Assembly: GCF_009759665.1 (NCBI RefSeq)
Contig: NZ_WQNE01000012.1
Location: forward strand, 124,001 to 188,000
Source: Bradyrhizobium cajani
GTDB lineage: Bacteria; Pseudomonadota; Alphaproteobacteria; Rhizobiales; Xanthobacteraceae
Length of the DNA stretch: 64,000 bases
Reading direction: 5' to 3'
How positions within the stretch are numbered: position 1 is the first letter of the stretch; the number at the start of each line of letters is the position of its first letter. Below are positions 51,767 through 61,972 of this stretch, piece by piece. The position numbers were made by a program, and so were the translations under genes. Under the pieces are notes generated by a model that was given only the letters and a program-made list of their open reading frames with translations, was not told the DNA's origin and searched no databases.

Positions 51767-53128
51767 ATGCCCGCCTTTCCCGCCTCCACCACCGTGCTCG
51801 ACTCCATCCTGTTCCGCGACGCGTTCGGCACGCCGCAGATGCGGGGCGTATTTTCCGACGTCGCGCTGGTCTCGCGCTACGCCGAGGTCGAGGTGGCGTT
51901 GGCGAAGGCGGAGGCGAAGTGCGGCGTGATCCCGCAGGACGCCGCCGACCAGATTGCGGCACGGACGAATGTCGCCGCGCTCGATTTCGATCTGTTGCGC
52001 CAGGAGACCGACATCGTCGGCTATCCGATCCTGCCCCTGGTGCATCAGATGGTGAAGCAATGCGGCGAGGCTGGCCGCTATGTGCATTGGGGCGCGACCA
52101 CGCAGGACATCATGGACACCGCCGTGGTGCTGCAACTGCGCGCCGCACTGGAGATCGTCGAGCGCGACATCGCCGTGCTGCGAAAAATCCTCGCCGGTCT
52201 CTCGAAGCGCTATCGCGACACGCCGATGGCTGGTCGCACCCACCTCCAGCAGGCGCTGCCGGTGACCTTCGGCTACAAGACCGCGATCTGGCTCGCGATG
52301 TTCGACCGCCACGCCGAGCGTCTCGCGCAACTGAAGCCACGCCTCCTGGTCGGCCAGTTCGCCGGCGCCGCCGGAACGCTGGCCTCGCTCGGCGACAAGG
52401 GTTTCGAGGTGCAGGAGGCGCTCTGCGCCGAGCTGAAGCTCGGCGTTCCCGCCTCGACCTGGCACGTTGCCCGTGACGGCTTCGCCGAGGCCGTGAACTT
52501 CCTCGCGCTCGTTACCGGCTCGCTTGGCAAGATCGCGCTCGACATCATGATCATGGCCTCGACCGAATTTGCCGAGGTCTACGAGCCCTTCGTCAAGGGC
52601 CGCGGCGCCTCCTCGACCATGCCGCAGAAACGCAACCCGATCTCCTCGGAGCTGATGCTCGCGGCGTCCAAGGCGGTGCGCCAGCACGCGGGCCTGATGC
52701 TGGATGCGATGGTGCAGGATTTCGAGCGCGCCACGGGGCCATGGCACGCCGAATGGATCGCCATTCCCGAGAGCTTCGTGCTCACCGCCGGCGCCCTGCA
52801 CCAGGCGAAGTTTGCGCTCGCGGGCCTCATCGTGGACGAGAGGAAGATGAACGACAATCTCGCCGTCAGCCGTGGCCTGATCGTGGCCGAAGCGGTCATG
52901 ATGGGGCTTGCGCCCCAGATCGGGCGGCAGGAGGCGCATGACGTGGTCTATGACGCCTGCCGGCTCGCCAACGAGAAGGGTATGAGCCTTGCCGATGCGC
53001 TGACTGCCGATCCCAGGATATCCAGCAGGATCGACCGTGCCACAATCGAGGCGCTGACCTCACCGAAAAACTACCTCGGGCTCGCGCCCGCCATGGTCGA
53101 CCGGGTGCTGAAATCGGCAACGCGTTGA
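51767..53128 (+). CDS. Fumarase/aspartase superfamily lyase (PcaB- or PurB-like)
   Basis: A 453-residue cytoplasmic tetrameric lyase. Superfamily signatures are HWGATTQD at 107-114, GRTHLQ at 156-161 and SSTMPQKRNP, whose flexible loop holds the catalytic Ser, at about 282-291. The closest patterns are 3-carboxy-muconate cycloisomerase and the adenylosuccinate-lyase-like proteins often found in rhizobia. With no pca or pur neighbours, the substrate stays open. It lies 111 bases before the M29 aminopeptidase. Confidence 0.85.
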   Translation: MPAFPASTTVLDSILFRDAFGTPQMRGVFSDVALVSRYAEVEVALAKAEAKCGVIPQDAADQIAARTNVAALDFDLLRQETDIVGYPILPLVHQMVKQCGEAGRYVHWGATTQDIMDTAVVLQLRAALEIVERDIAVLRKILAGLSKRYRDTPMAGRTHLQQALPVTFGYKTAIWLAMFDRHAERLAQLKPRLLVGQFAGAAGTLASLGDKGFEVQEALCAELKLGVPASTWHVARDGFAEAVNFLALVTGSLGKIALDIMIMASTEFAEVYEPFVKGRGASSTMPQKRNPISSELMLAASKAVRQHAGLMLDAMVQDFERATGPWHAEWIAIPESFVLTAGALHQAKFALAGLIVDERKMNDNLAVSRGLIVAEAVMMGLAPQIGRQEAHDVVYDACRLANEKGMSLADALTADPRISSRIDRATIEALTSPKNYLGLAPAMVDRVLKSATR

Positions 53129-53239
53129 AAACCAAAATGCGTCAAACTGCGTATCTTCCGTCTCGCAAGACGCTCGCACACTTGTGTCTCGCGATGCTAG
53201 GCTTAGATTGAGCGAGAGACTTTCGGCAGAGGACCCCGC

Positions 53240-54496
53240 ATGACCGATCACTGCAATACTTCCACTCCCATCGATCCCGCGAAACTCGACCGGCTGGCCG
53301 AGGTGGCGGTGAAGGTGGGCCTGGGCTTGCGGCCGGGACAGGATCTTCTACTGACGGCGCCTGCGATCGCGCTGCCGCTGGTGCGGCGGATCGCCGTGCA
53401 CGCCTACAAGGCCGGCGCCGGCATCGTGACGCCGATCCTGTCGGACGAGGAGATGACGCTGGCGCGCTACCACCATGGCCACGACAACAGTTTCGATCGC
53501 GCCGCCAACTGGCTCTACGAGGGCATGGCGAAAGCATTCTCCGACAACACGGCGCGGCTCGCGATCGTCGGCGACAATCCGATGCTGCTGTCGGGCGAGG
53601 ACCCGTCGAAGGTGGCCCGTGCAAGCAAGGCCAACTCCATGGCCTATCAGCCGGCGCTCGAGAAGATCGTCAATTTCGACACCAACTGGAACATCATCGC
53701 CTATCCGAGCCCGTCCTGGGCGAGGCAGGTGTTTCCGGGCGATCCCGAGGACGTCGCCGTCGGCAAGCTCGCGGATGCGATCTTCGCGGCGTCCCGGGTC
53801 GACCGCGAAGACGCGATGGGCAATTGGGCGAGCCACAATGCGGTGCTGCGCGAGCGCACCAACTGGCTCAACGGCCAGCGTTTCCGCGCGCTGCAATACT
53901 CGGGTCCGGGCACCGACCTCACCATCGGTCTTGCCGACGGCCATGAGTGGGAAGGCGGCGCCTCGCTCTCCAAGAACGGCATCAGCTGCAACGCCAACAT
54001 CCCGACCGAAGAGGTCTTCACCACGCCGCATTGCCGCCGCGTCTACGGCCACGTCGTGAGCTCGAAGCCGCTGTCCTACCAGGGCACGCTGATCGACAAC
54101 ATCGCGGTGCGCTTCGAGGACGGCAAGATCGTCGACGCAAAGGCCTCGCGCGGCGCGGAGGTGCTGAACAAGGTGCTCGACACCGACGAGGGCGCACGGC
54201 GTCTCGGGGAAGTCGCGCTGGTGCCGCATTCCTCGCCGATCTCGCAGAGCGGGTTGTTGTTCTACAACACCCTGTTCGACGAGAACGCGGCCTCCCACAT
54301 CGCGCTCGGCCAGTGCTATTCGAAGTGCTTCATCAATGGCGCGCAGCTCACGCCGCAGCAGATCGCTGCGCAAGGCGGCAACCAGAGCCTGATCCACATC
54401 GACTGGATGATCGGTTCGGCCGAGACCGACATCGACGGCATCTTGGCCGACGGCAGCAAGGTGCCGGTGTTCCGCAAGGGCGAGTGGGCGAAGTAA
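53240..54496 (+). CDS. M29 family aminopeptidase (AmpS/AmpT type)
   Basis: A 418-residue di-metal aminopeptidase. Family segments are TEEVFTTPHCRRVYGHVVSS, RLGEVALVPHSSPISQSG, YNTLFDENAASHIALGQCYS and IHIDWMIGSAETDIDG. These hold the Glu, His, Tyr and Asp ligands in the usual order. There is no signal peptide. GGCAGAGGA lies before the ATG. Confidence 0.92.
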   Translation: MTDHCNTSTPIDPAKLDRLAEVAVKVGLGLRPGQDLLLTAPAIALPLVRRIAVHAYKAGAGIVTPILSDEEMTLARYHHGHDNSFDRAANWLYEGMAKAFSDNTARLAIVGDNPMLLSGEDPSKVARASKANSMAYQPALEKIVNFDTNWNIIAYPSPSWARQVFPGDPEDVAVGKLADAIFAASRVDREDAMGNWASHNAVLRERTNWLNGQRFRALQYSGPGTDLTIGLADGHEWEGGASLSKNGISCNANIPTEEVFTTPHCRRVYGHVVSSKPLSYQGTLIDNIAVRFEDGKIVDAKASRGAEVLNKVLDTDEGARRLGEVALVPHSSPISQSGLLFYNTLFDENAASHIALGQCYSKCFINGAQLTPQQIAAQGGNQSLIHIDWMIGSAETDIDGILADGSKVPVFRKGEWAK

Positions 54497-54520
54497 GTCA
54501 GCGATCGAGGACGTGTCTTA

Positions 54521-54540
54521 CCTCTCCCGTTGGGGAGAGG
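54521..54540. terminator. Hairpin between the aminopeptidase and the SUKH-like gene
   Basis: CCTCTCCC-gttg-GGGAGAGG lies between convergent genes. It belongs to the CCTCTCCC repeat group of this window; it could terminate both, but it lacks a T run. Confidence 0.5.
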
Positions 54541-54559
54541 TGTAGAATCAATATTCCAT

Positions 54560-55114
54560 CTACGCCGCCGAGTCGCGCAGCATCGGGTTGTTGTCGATGC
54601 TGAAGCGGTTGAACAGCGTCGTGAACGGGCTGCCGTCGGTAGCCCGCACGATGGCGCCGGAAGCCGCCACCGCGTCGTAGAGCGCGCCGACCGGATCGTC
54701 CGGCTCCGGCAGGTCGAGCGCGCCGCAGATTTCCTCTCGGGCCTCGTTGACCTCGTCCCCGTTTTCGAGTGTCGCCTCCAGCGCGTCCGCCGCGCGCCGC
54801 ATCTCAGCTAGATCGCCGCCGGCGGAGAATTTGAGGATGTCGAGCCAGTAAGGACGGGCGACGACGAGCTGGACGAACGCCTCAAAACTCTCCGCAATGA
54901 TCGCTGCGCGGCCCTCCGATGAGACGTAGAGCACATCCTGCGACGGCAGCAGCACGAACGCGCCGCCGGAGCCGTCACTGCCGATCTGCCGGGGGCTTTC
55001 GACGCCGTCAATGGTGAACCAGGGCTCCTCGTCCGGCACGAAGGAGATATCGAAGCTGCCGAGCCAGGCGACGACCTCGCTACTGGCAGTCAGAGCCTCG
55101 GGCGTGAGGGGCAT
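54560..55114 (-). CDS. Unknown protein, weakly SUKH (SMI1/KNR4)-like
   Basis: A 184-residue acidic protein. The central part, GGAFVLLPSQDVLYVSSEGR then AAIIAESFEAFVQLVVARPY, resembles the last strands and helix of SUKH domains, many of which are immunity proteins. No toxin gene is adjacent. I chose the ATG giving MPLTPEALTAS, preceded by AAGGAG, over one fourteen codons upstream. The family call is uncertain. Confidence 0.45.
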   Translation of the reverse strand: MPLTPEALTASSEVVAWLGSFDISFVPDEEPWFTIDGVESPRQIGSDGSGGAFVLLPSQDVLYVSSEGRAAIIAESFEAFVQLVVARPYWLDILKFSAGGDLAEMRRAADALEATLENGDEVNEAREEICGALDLPEPDDPVGALYDAVAASGAIVRATDGSPFTTLFNRFSIDNNPMLRDSAA

Positions 55115-55351
55115 CGGTGTGGCTCCTTCCAGGTGCTTCCGCGCACTTTGTCGCACCCCGGAAAAGATCGGTTCATGTGCCCGAATTCGCAGGAAAATCG
55201 CAACGTTAACCGCATCGCACCTGCAACTTGCGGCTGATTGTCGGGGCGGGCGTAAGAAAGAATTAAAAACCGGTGACTAGCGTTCCCGACATCTTTCGAA
55301 ACAATCCGGGCCGAGACCCGACCATACATATTTTATTCCCTGAGGAAACAG

Positions 55352-55807
55352 ATGTCGCGCGCAATGATTGAAGTCGGCAGTTGCAATGTGGATCTGGAGC
55401 TGCGGCCGATCGAGCCGTCCTGGATCATCGAGGGTAACCCGGTGTCGCGCTCGCACGTCCTGTCCACCAGCGCCGACGGCACCGCCCAGACAATCATCTG
55501 GGCCTGCACGGAAGGGCGCTTCAACTGGTACTACGATATCGACGAGACGATCATGATCATGGAAGGATCTATCGTGCTCGAAAGCGACGGCATGCCGCCG
55601 AAGCGTTATGGTCCTGGCGATGTCATCTTCTTCCGCGACGGCGCGCATGCCAAATGGCATGTCGAAGGGCACGTCAAGAAGATTGCTTTCTGCCGCAAGA
55701 CCAACCCCGTGATGCTCGGCTTCCTGATCCGCGTCGTCAACAAGCTCAAGCGGATGCTCACCTCCACCGGCGAGCGCCGTCCGGCCTCGCTGATGGGCGC
55801 CGGCTAG
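55352..55807 (+). CDS. Cupin domain protein
   Basis: A 151-residue protein with a single cupin fold of the short type. The recognisable strands are WYYDIDETIMIMEGSIVLES then YGPGDVIFFRDGAHAKWHVE, the second being the cupin motif 2 region. The metal-binding His set is reduced, with His only in AHAKWHVEGH. The C-terminal tail is basic. It could be a small enzyme or a ligand binder. A terminator follows. Confidence 0.78.
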   Translation: MSRAMIEVGSCNVDLELRPIEPSWIIEGNPVSRSHVLSTSADGTAQTIIWACTEGRFNWYYDIDETIMIMEGSIVLESDGMPPKRYGPGDVIFFRDGAHAKWHVEGHVKKIAFCRKTNPVMLGFLIRVVNKLKRMLTSTGERRPASLMGAG

Positions 55808-55841
55808 TCTTTATTCCAGGACGCTTCCCAGCGGCCACGAC

Positions 55842-55877
55842 GAAGAGGGGTCGGGACCAACGTCCCGGCCCCTCTTC
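55842..55877. terminator. Bidirectional hairpin terminator between cupin and amidohydrolase genes
   Basis: GAAGAGGGG-t-CGGGAC, loop CAAC, then GTCCCG-g-CCCCTCTTC. It is a 15-base-pair stem with one bulged pair, lying between convergent genes and ending four bases before the amidohydrolase stop. Confidence 0.75.
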
Positions 55878-55880
55878 TCG

Positions 55881-56933
55881 TCATGACGGCAGTTCGAGCC
55901 GGTAGAAATCGGTCGCAGTCCGGGAGAACAGCGCCGTCTTCTCGGCCTCGGTCAAGGGTGCAGCGATGCGCTTGAAGGCGTTGAAGATCGCCTGATAGCT
56001 GCATTGGCCCTTGTCAGGCGGAAAGTTGCTCTCAAACATCGCGCGCTTGGGTCCGAACGCTTCGATGCAGGTCTCGACATAGGGTCGCCACGCCGCGGCA
56101 AGCTCCTCGGACGACGGCGGCCTCTCGCGCAGATGGAAGTCGTAACCGAGCAGGCACATCGCGAGGCCGCCGAGCTTGACCACCACGTTGTCGCATTTTG
56201 CGATGTCCTGGATCGAGGCGCGCCATTGCGGAAACACTTCCTCGCGCCGTCCGGCAAAGCGGCCGACGCCGGCCGGGCCGCCACAATGGTCGAGCACGAT
56301 CCGGGTGTCGGGAAAGGCGCGCGCGAGCTCGGCCAGCTCACCGATCTGCGGATGAAACAGCCACGCGTCGAAGCTGAGGTTCAGCGGCGCAAGACAAGCA
56401 AAACCCCTGCGGAAGGCCGGATCCTGCAACAGTCCCTTCGGCCTGTTGGCATACATGCCGGCGACGACGGGATCTTCGTCCCAGGCCGAGGAATGCCTGA
56501 TGCCGCGGAAGCGGCCGTTGCCGGCGGCGATCTCTGCCTCCAGCACCGGCCTGGCCGCATCGCCCAGCAGCAGATTGACATGGCTGACGATGCCGGCGCA
56601 GATCGCTGCCTTGCCGTAAGCACCGCTCGCGCTCATCGCAGCGACGCCGTTGGCGAACTCGACTTCGCCGACGGGCCGGAACGCTTCGGGACCGTATGCG
56701 CGATACATCGAACGGCAATCGACATAGACGGTGGCGATGATGTTGTGGCCGGAGGCGACGTCCGCCGCCATCTCCTCGATCAGATAGCGGTGCCCGCGAT
56801 TCCAGAGATGGTGATGGGGGTCGACGATCGGCCGTAGGGGATCGATGGTCTCTTCCCGATGCAGCGCGAGCCAGTCCTCACGCGGCTCGACGAACAGACC
56901 GCTCGTATTGGCGGGCAACCCATTTGCAGCCAT
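55881..56933 (-). CDS. Amidohydrolase 2 family metal-dependent hydrolase
   Basis: A 350-residue TIM-barrel enzyme. It opens with PIVDPHHHLWN (His40-42), continues with GIVSHVNLL and IRHSSAWDED, then VLDHCGG and ends with FESNFPPDKGQCS, which holds the catalytic Asp. This is the lactonase/decarboxylase-like branch of Amidohydrolase 2, related to 2-pyrone-4,6-dicarboxylate lactonase. It is the third gene of a minus-strand group, 107 bases after the unknown gene upstream. The substrate is unknown. Confidence 0.86.
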   Translation of the reverse strand: MAANGLPANTSGLFVEPREDWLALHREETIDPLRPIVDPHHHLWNRGHRYLIEEMAADVASGHNIIATVYVDCRSMYRAYGPEAFRPVGEVEFANGVAAMSASGAYGKAAICAGIVSHVNLLLGDAARPVLEAEIAAGNGRFRGIRHSSAWDEDPVVAGMYANRPKGLLQDPAFRRGFACLAPLNLSFDAWLFHPQIGELAELARAFPDTRIVLDHCGGPAGVGRFAGRREEVFPQWRASIQDIAKCDNVVVKLGGLAMCLLGYDFHLRERPPSSEELAAAWRPYVETCIEAFGPKRAMFESNFPPDKGQCSYQAIFNAFKRIAAPLTEAEKTALFSRTATDFYRLELPS

Positions 56934-57040
56934 CGACGTTCGCTCCCTTTGTATTTTTGTGGGGGGAGCCTAACACCTCGTCCTCGGGCGCAGCAGCGCG
57001 CGCCGTGCAACTGCGCCCTTCGGCGTGAGCACAGCGGGAG

Positions 57041-57568
57041 CTATTGCCGGCCCTTGCGCCGCCTCGCCCTCACATCGACCACCAGCCGCCAATCGGTTGC
57101 GGCGGCGGGCTTGATCTCGCCGAGCCAGTGGAACGAATCGTCGGTGATTTCCGTAAAACTCCAGCGCGTCAGCTCGCCGGCATCGGTCGTGCCTTCCTGC
57201 ACGATATCCGCGCCGCGCCGACGGCCGATCTGCTGACGGAACACGCTGCGACCGGGATCGAACCAGGAAATCCGCCACGCATCGATGGTGGGATCGTAGA
57301 CGCGCAGCGTCGTGCCGTACCAGTTGCCGGCGATCGGAAAGGCCGGGCCGCCGGCGGGGCGGGGAATGATCCAGACGTCCTGGACGGCGCGCCCCTCCAG
57401 CACCCAGCCGAAATGGATCCCGCCGGGCGCGGTGTGTCTTGCTCCATCGGGCCGGTGGGCGGTGATCTCAGCCTGCCAATCGCCGACGAAGCGGCCGTAA
57501 AGCTGGAGCGCCGCGGCGTGCTCGGGGTTCGGTCCGTCCGCGTGCAACAATCGCGCGAAGTCTGTCAT
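57041..57568 (-). CDS. Unknown beta-rich protein, DUF1579-like
   Basis: A 175-residue soluble protein. The pattern LYGRFVGDWQAEITAHRPDG then FGWVLEGRAVQDVWIIP and RVYDPTIDAWRISWFDPGRS resembles DUF1579 and lipocalin-like proteins that read as small beta-barrels. GGAGATTG lies before the chosen ATG. It lies between the MBL gene and the amidohydrolase gene on the same strand. No catalytic residues are evident. Confidence 0.6.
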   Translation of the reverse strand: MTDFARLLHADGPNPEHAAALQLYGRFVGDWQAEITAHRPDGARHTAPGGIHFGWVLEGRAVQDVWIIPRPAGGPAFPIAGNWYGTTLRVYDPTIDAWRISWFDPGRSVFRQQIGRRRGADIVQEGTTDAGELTRWSFTEITDDSFHWLGEIKPAAATDWRLVVDVRARRRKGRQ

Positions 57569-57632
57569 GTCAATCTCCTGTTGCGGGGAGTTCAGCACGA
57601 CGGACGACGGCGGGCTTGGAGAAAATTGCGCG

Positions 57633-58448
57633 TCAGACCCCGTCGAGGATGATGACGGTCGGCTTCGACGGCAGCGCATCCCGCGACATCCGGAAGCTGC
57701 GCTCCATGCGCCGGTCGATCTCGAACTGCTGGCCGATCCGATCCATGAAATCGTCGAGCGGCGTGGCGAAACGGTGCATCGGCAGCACCACCGAGGCGCG
57801 CAGCCGCTTGGTGATCTCGGAGATGCCGTTCAGTGACATGGTGTAGGTGCCGTCGATCGGCACCATCACGATGTCGAGCCGCCCGATCTGGGCGAAATGG
57901 CTGTCATCGAGCTTATGGTGGAGATGGCCGAGGTGGCCGATGCAGAGGCCGGCGACCTCGAAGATGAAGATTGAGTTGCCGTCGCGGATCATGTCGGTGC
58001 CGGCATCGTCGCCAAAATAGCGGCGGATGTCGGTCGTGACATTGCGGATGAAGGTGTCGCCGATGCGATCCGACACGATGGCCGGCTTGCCGTCGTCGCC
58101 CCAGCCATGCAGCACATGGGGAATTCGTTTGTCCGGGAATAAGGAGTAGTGCGTGCTGTGCGCCCGGTTCATGGTGACGACGTCGGGCAGCCGTCCCACC
58201 TGATAGGCGCCGCTGTAGTCGGTCGCGATACGCAAGCCGCCTGGCGTGTCGATGAAATAGGTGGAGTGGCCGGCGTAGGTGATCTCGACCTCAGCCGGGC
58301 CCGCGGCCTGCCGGAAGGCGACCGGCGTCGCGCGTGGCGCCGCATTGGCCATCGCCAGGCATTCGCTGCGCTGTGGCTGCTGCTGGGCGAGCGCAGATGA
58401 GAGAAATGCGCCGAACAGCGCCAGAGCTGCCGAAACCTGTCGCCACAT
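57633..58448 (-). CDS. Secreted MBL-fold metallo-hydrolase (UlaG-like)
   Basis: A 271-residue periplasmic protein with a signal peptide (ALALFGAFLSSALAQ). The UlaG-like pattern is AEVEITYAGHSTYFIDTPGG, then a late GHLGHLHHKLDD and SVVLPMHRFATP. The canonical HxHxDH is replaced (MNRAHSTHYS), so the metal site may differ from typical members. It is first in the group with the unknown and amidohydrolase genes. Confidence 0.8.
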   Translation of the reverse strand: MWRQVSAALALFGAFLSSALAQQQPQRSECLAMANAAPRATPVAFRQAAGPAEVEITYAGHSTYFIDTPGGLRIATDYSGAYQVGRLPDVVTMNRAHSTHYSLFPDKRIPHVLHGWGDDGKPAIVSDRIGDTFIRNVTTDIRRYFGDDAGTDMIRDGNSIFIFEVAGLCIGHLGHLHHKLDDSHFAQIGRLDIVMVPIDGTYTMSLNGISEITKRLRASVVLPMHRFATPLDDFMDRIGQQFEIDRRMERSFRMSRDALPSKPTVIILDGV

Positions 58449-58556
58449 GAATCCCGTCCCCGATGACGCCTGCCAAGAGTCTAGCGTGCAACGCAGCGCA
58501 TAGCCAACAGCTAGCGATCAACAGCGCGTCAGTGTCGCACCTCTCATGCTCGGCGT

Positions 58557-60079
58557 TCATTCCCGTCGCGGGCTGAACTTCCAGGTGATGGCGACGAGGC
58601 CGGCGGTGATCAGGCCGCTGACGAGGCCGGCGATCGGCAGGGTGAGCAGCAGCGCGGCGGTGGCGGCCCAGCCGATCGACGAGAAGGCTTCGGCAAAGGT
58701 CGCCAGCCGCGACGAGGTCTGGCGGCGGCGGAATTGGCTGCGCCGGGCCTGCACCCGGAACCAGAGCTGGATCCCGGTGGCGGACGCCGCGCTGATGATG
58801 ATTGCACCGGCGCTGATTGCGGCCTGGAATGGCGCGGCAAAGGCGACTGCCGCAACCAGCGGGCAGAAGATGACGGCGATGGCGATCAACACCACCTCGA
58901 TCTTGGCGCGGATGACGCTGGACGGGCTCAGCGGCGCGGTCGCGACCAGATCCGGGGCGTCCTCGCCCGAGATGGTCAGCCAGGCGAGCCCGCCGGCGAG
59001 CTGTCCCGCCGCCATGACGATGACGGGCGTGATCAGCGTCAGCGCCGCGGAGCTGTCGGCAAAGCTGCGCCAGAGCAGCAGCGCCGGCGGCACCAGGTAG
59101 AGCAGCTGCATCAGGGTCTGCGAGATCAGCCAGGGATCGCGCCAGAGCAGCATGAATTCCTTGCGCCGCAGCGCCTGCTGTCGCGATCCGCCGCGGAACG
59201 GGCGCTCTTTCGCGCTTCTGCGGCCCGAGGCGCCGTAGGCCGCGGCGTCGATCGCGGTGTCGGCAAAGCGGTGCGAGAAGATCGCCATCACGCTTCCGAG
59301 CAGCACGAGCCCGAGCGCCAGCAGCAGCAACAGCGCTTCGATGTCGCCCATCGTCGCGCGCGCCGGCCACCACCAGATGCTGTCGACGTCGGGCGCGTAG
59401 TCGGCCGCGGCACCGGACGTCAGGATCGTGAAGCGCGACAAGGTGCCATAGGATATGATCGCGGCGATCTGGAGTGCGATCACGAAGCCTGCGCCGATGA
59501 TCGCGGCGAGGATCTGGGCGATGAGGCGCGTCCGCGCCGGGCCGATCAGGCGGAACAGCAGGATGGTGACGGCAATCGCGATCGCCGCGGCCGACAGGCC
59601 CATCGCGACGACGACACCGAATGCGGCGAGCCATCGCGCGCCGCCGCCGATCACCAGCACGTCGATGAAGGGCGTCGAGAACAACAGCGCGATCACCGTG
59701 ACGGTCAGCGCGATCGCGGCGATGCGGACCGAGAAAAGATTGGCCAGCGTCGCCGGCGAGGACATGATGAGGTCGAGATCGGCGCGGGCGTAAAACACCC
59801 GTGTCACCGATTCGATCGCCTGCGACAGCATCAAGGTCCAGGCCAGAAAGATCGTCGCCGAGATCACGATCAGCGAGGATTTGTCGAGCGGCAGTTGCAG
59901 ATCGGCGAAGCGGCCGATCACCGCCCAGGCCGGTACGTGCAGGAGTGCGGCGAAGACCAGCAGGCCGATCATGGCGGCGCGCGCCCGCTTGCGTCGCCCG
60001 CCGGTCATCATGGCGAACCATTCGCGCCAGGCGAGCCGGAGCTCGTGGCGGGCGAACCAGGAGAGGGCGGTCGCCGAGC

Positions 60080-60083
<4 letters not shown>
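58557..60083 (-). CDS. ABC exporter membrane protein
   Basis: A 508-residue inner-membrane protein with about twelve hydrophobic segments, including GLLVFAALLHVPAWAVIGRF and LLLLALGLVLLGSVMAIFSH. It has no binding-protein partner and no EAA motif, as expected for a multi-span ABC-2-like exporter. Its ATG overlaps the ATPase stop by four bases. The substrate is unknown. Confidence 0.83.
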
Positions 60084-60829
<746 letters not shown>

Positions 60830-60949
60830 GACGGTCCCACCATCCGGTTTTGCATCGCCGCGACCATGACCCGAAGATGTTTCGGCACCGTGAATCTACG
60901 GCCCACAAATTCCGCCATCCGGTTTCGACTAAAGGCAAGTCACCGTTTG

Positions 60950-60978
60950 TTGACAGCGCTTGGCGGTTCAGGCTGAAT
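60950..60978 (+). promoter_or_regulatory. Possible sigma-70 promoter of the liv operon
   Basis: TTGACA at 60950-60955, then 17 bases, then CTGAAT at 60973-60978. The -35 is perfect and the -10 is weak. It lies about 115 bases upstream of the livH ATG. Confidence 0.35.
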
Positions 60979-61091
60979 TGACGCCGGGACAAATGGCGCC
61001 AACGCAGCGCAACGACTGCGTAGCGACTGGACACAAGATGCGACAAGGCGGTCAGGAAGAGCCGCCGGTTGCATCGGGAGGATGCGCGGCG

Positions 61092-61967
61092 ATGCTGGAT
61101 TTCGTTCAGCAGCTGGTCAGCGGTGTTGCGCTCGGCTGCGTTTACGGCCTGATCGCGCTCGGCTTCGTGCTCGTCTACAAGGCCACCGAGGTCGTCAATT
61201 TCGCCCAGGGCGATCTGATGATGCTGGGCGGCTTCTTCGCCTTCACCTTCATCGGCATGATGGGACTGAACTACTGGATCGGCTTTGCCGGTGCGGTGGC
61301 CGCCATGGCGGCGTTCGGCATGTTGGCGGAGCGGGTCGTGGTGCGGCCGATCCTCGGCTACCCGCAATTCTCCATCATCATGGCGACCATCGGGCTCGGC
61401 TACTTCCTGCGCTCGGTCGCCGGCATGATCTGGGGCACCGACGATCTGAAGATCGAGACGCCGTTCAGCCAGGGCGTGCTGCGCATGGGCTCGCTGGTGC
61501 TGGCCTACGACAAGCTCTCGGTGATCGCGGCGACGGTGATCCTGTGCACGCTGCTCTGGCTGTTCTTCAACAAGACCACGCTCGGCACCGCGATGCGCGC
61601 CAGTTCCGAGAACATGCTGGCGGCCTATTACATGGGGATTCCGGTCAAGCGCGTGGTGTCGATCGTCTGGGCGATCAGCGCGGCGGTGGCGACCTGCGCC
61701 GGCGTGCTGCTGGCGCCGATCACCTTCATCCATTCCAATGTCGGCCTCGTGCTCGGCCTCAAGGCGTTTCCGGCCGCCGTGCTCGGCGGCTTCGGTTCGA
61801 TTCCCGGTGCTGTCGTCGGCGGCGTCCTGATCGGCGTGATCGAGAGCATGGCCGGCTTCTATCTGGCGGAAGGCTGGAAGGACGTCGCACCCTATCTCGT
61901 GCTGCTCGCCGTGCTGCTCTTGAAGCCTGAAGGCCTGTTCGGCCTACACGTCCGCAAGAAGGTCTGA
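61092..61967 (+). CDS. livH: Branched-chain amino acid ABC permease LivH
   Basis: A 291-residue inner-membrane permease with about eight helices. Family segments are LIALGFVLVYKATEVVNFAQ then GDLMMLGGFFAF, and KAFPAAVLGGFGSIPGAVVG near the C terminus. I chose the ATG at 61092, with GGGAGG thirteen bases upstream, over longer frames. It starts a livHMGF group; no binding-protein gene lies in the window. Confidence 0.92.
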   Translation: MLDFVQQLVSGVALGCVYGLIALGFVLVYKATEVVNFAQGDLMMLGGFFAFTFIGMMGLNYWIGFAGAVAAMAAFGMLAERVVVRPILGYPQFSIIMATIGLGYFLRSVAGMIWGTDDLKIETPFSQGVLRMGSLVLAYDKLSVIAATVILCTLLWLFFNKTTLGTAMRASSENMLAAYYMGIPVKRVVSIVWAISAAVATCAGVLLAPITFIHSNVGLVLGLKAFPAAVLGGFGSIPGAVVGGVLIGVIESMAGFYLAEGWKDVAPYLVLLAVLLLKPEGLFGLHVRKKV

Positions 61968-61972
61968 ACTTC

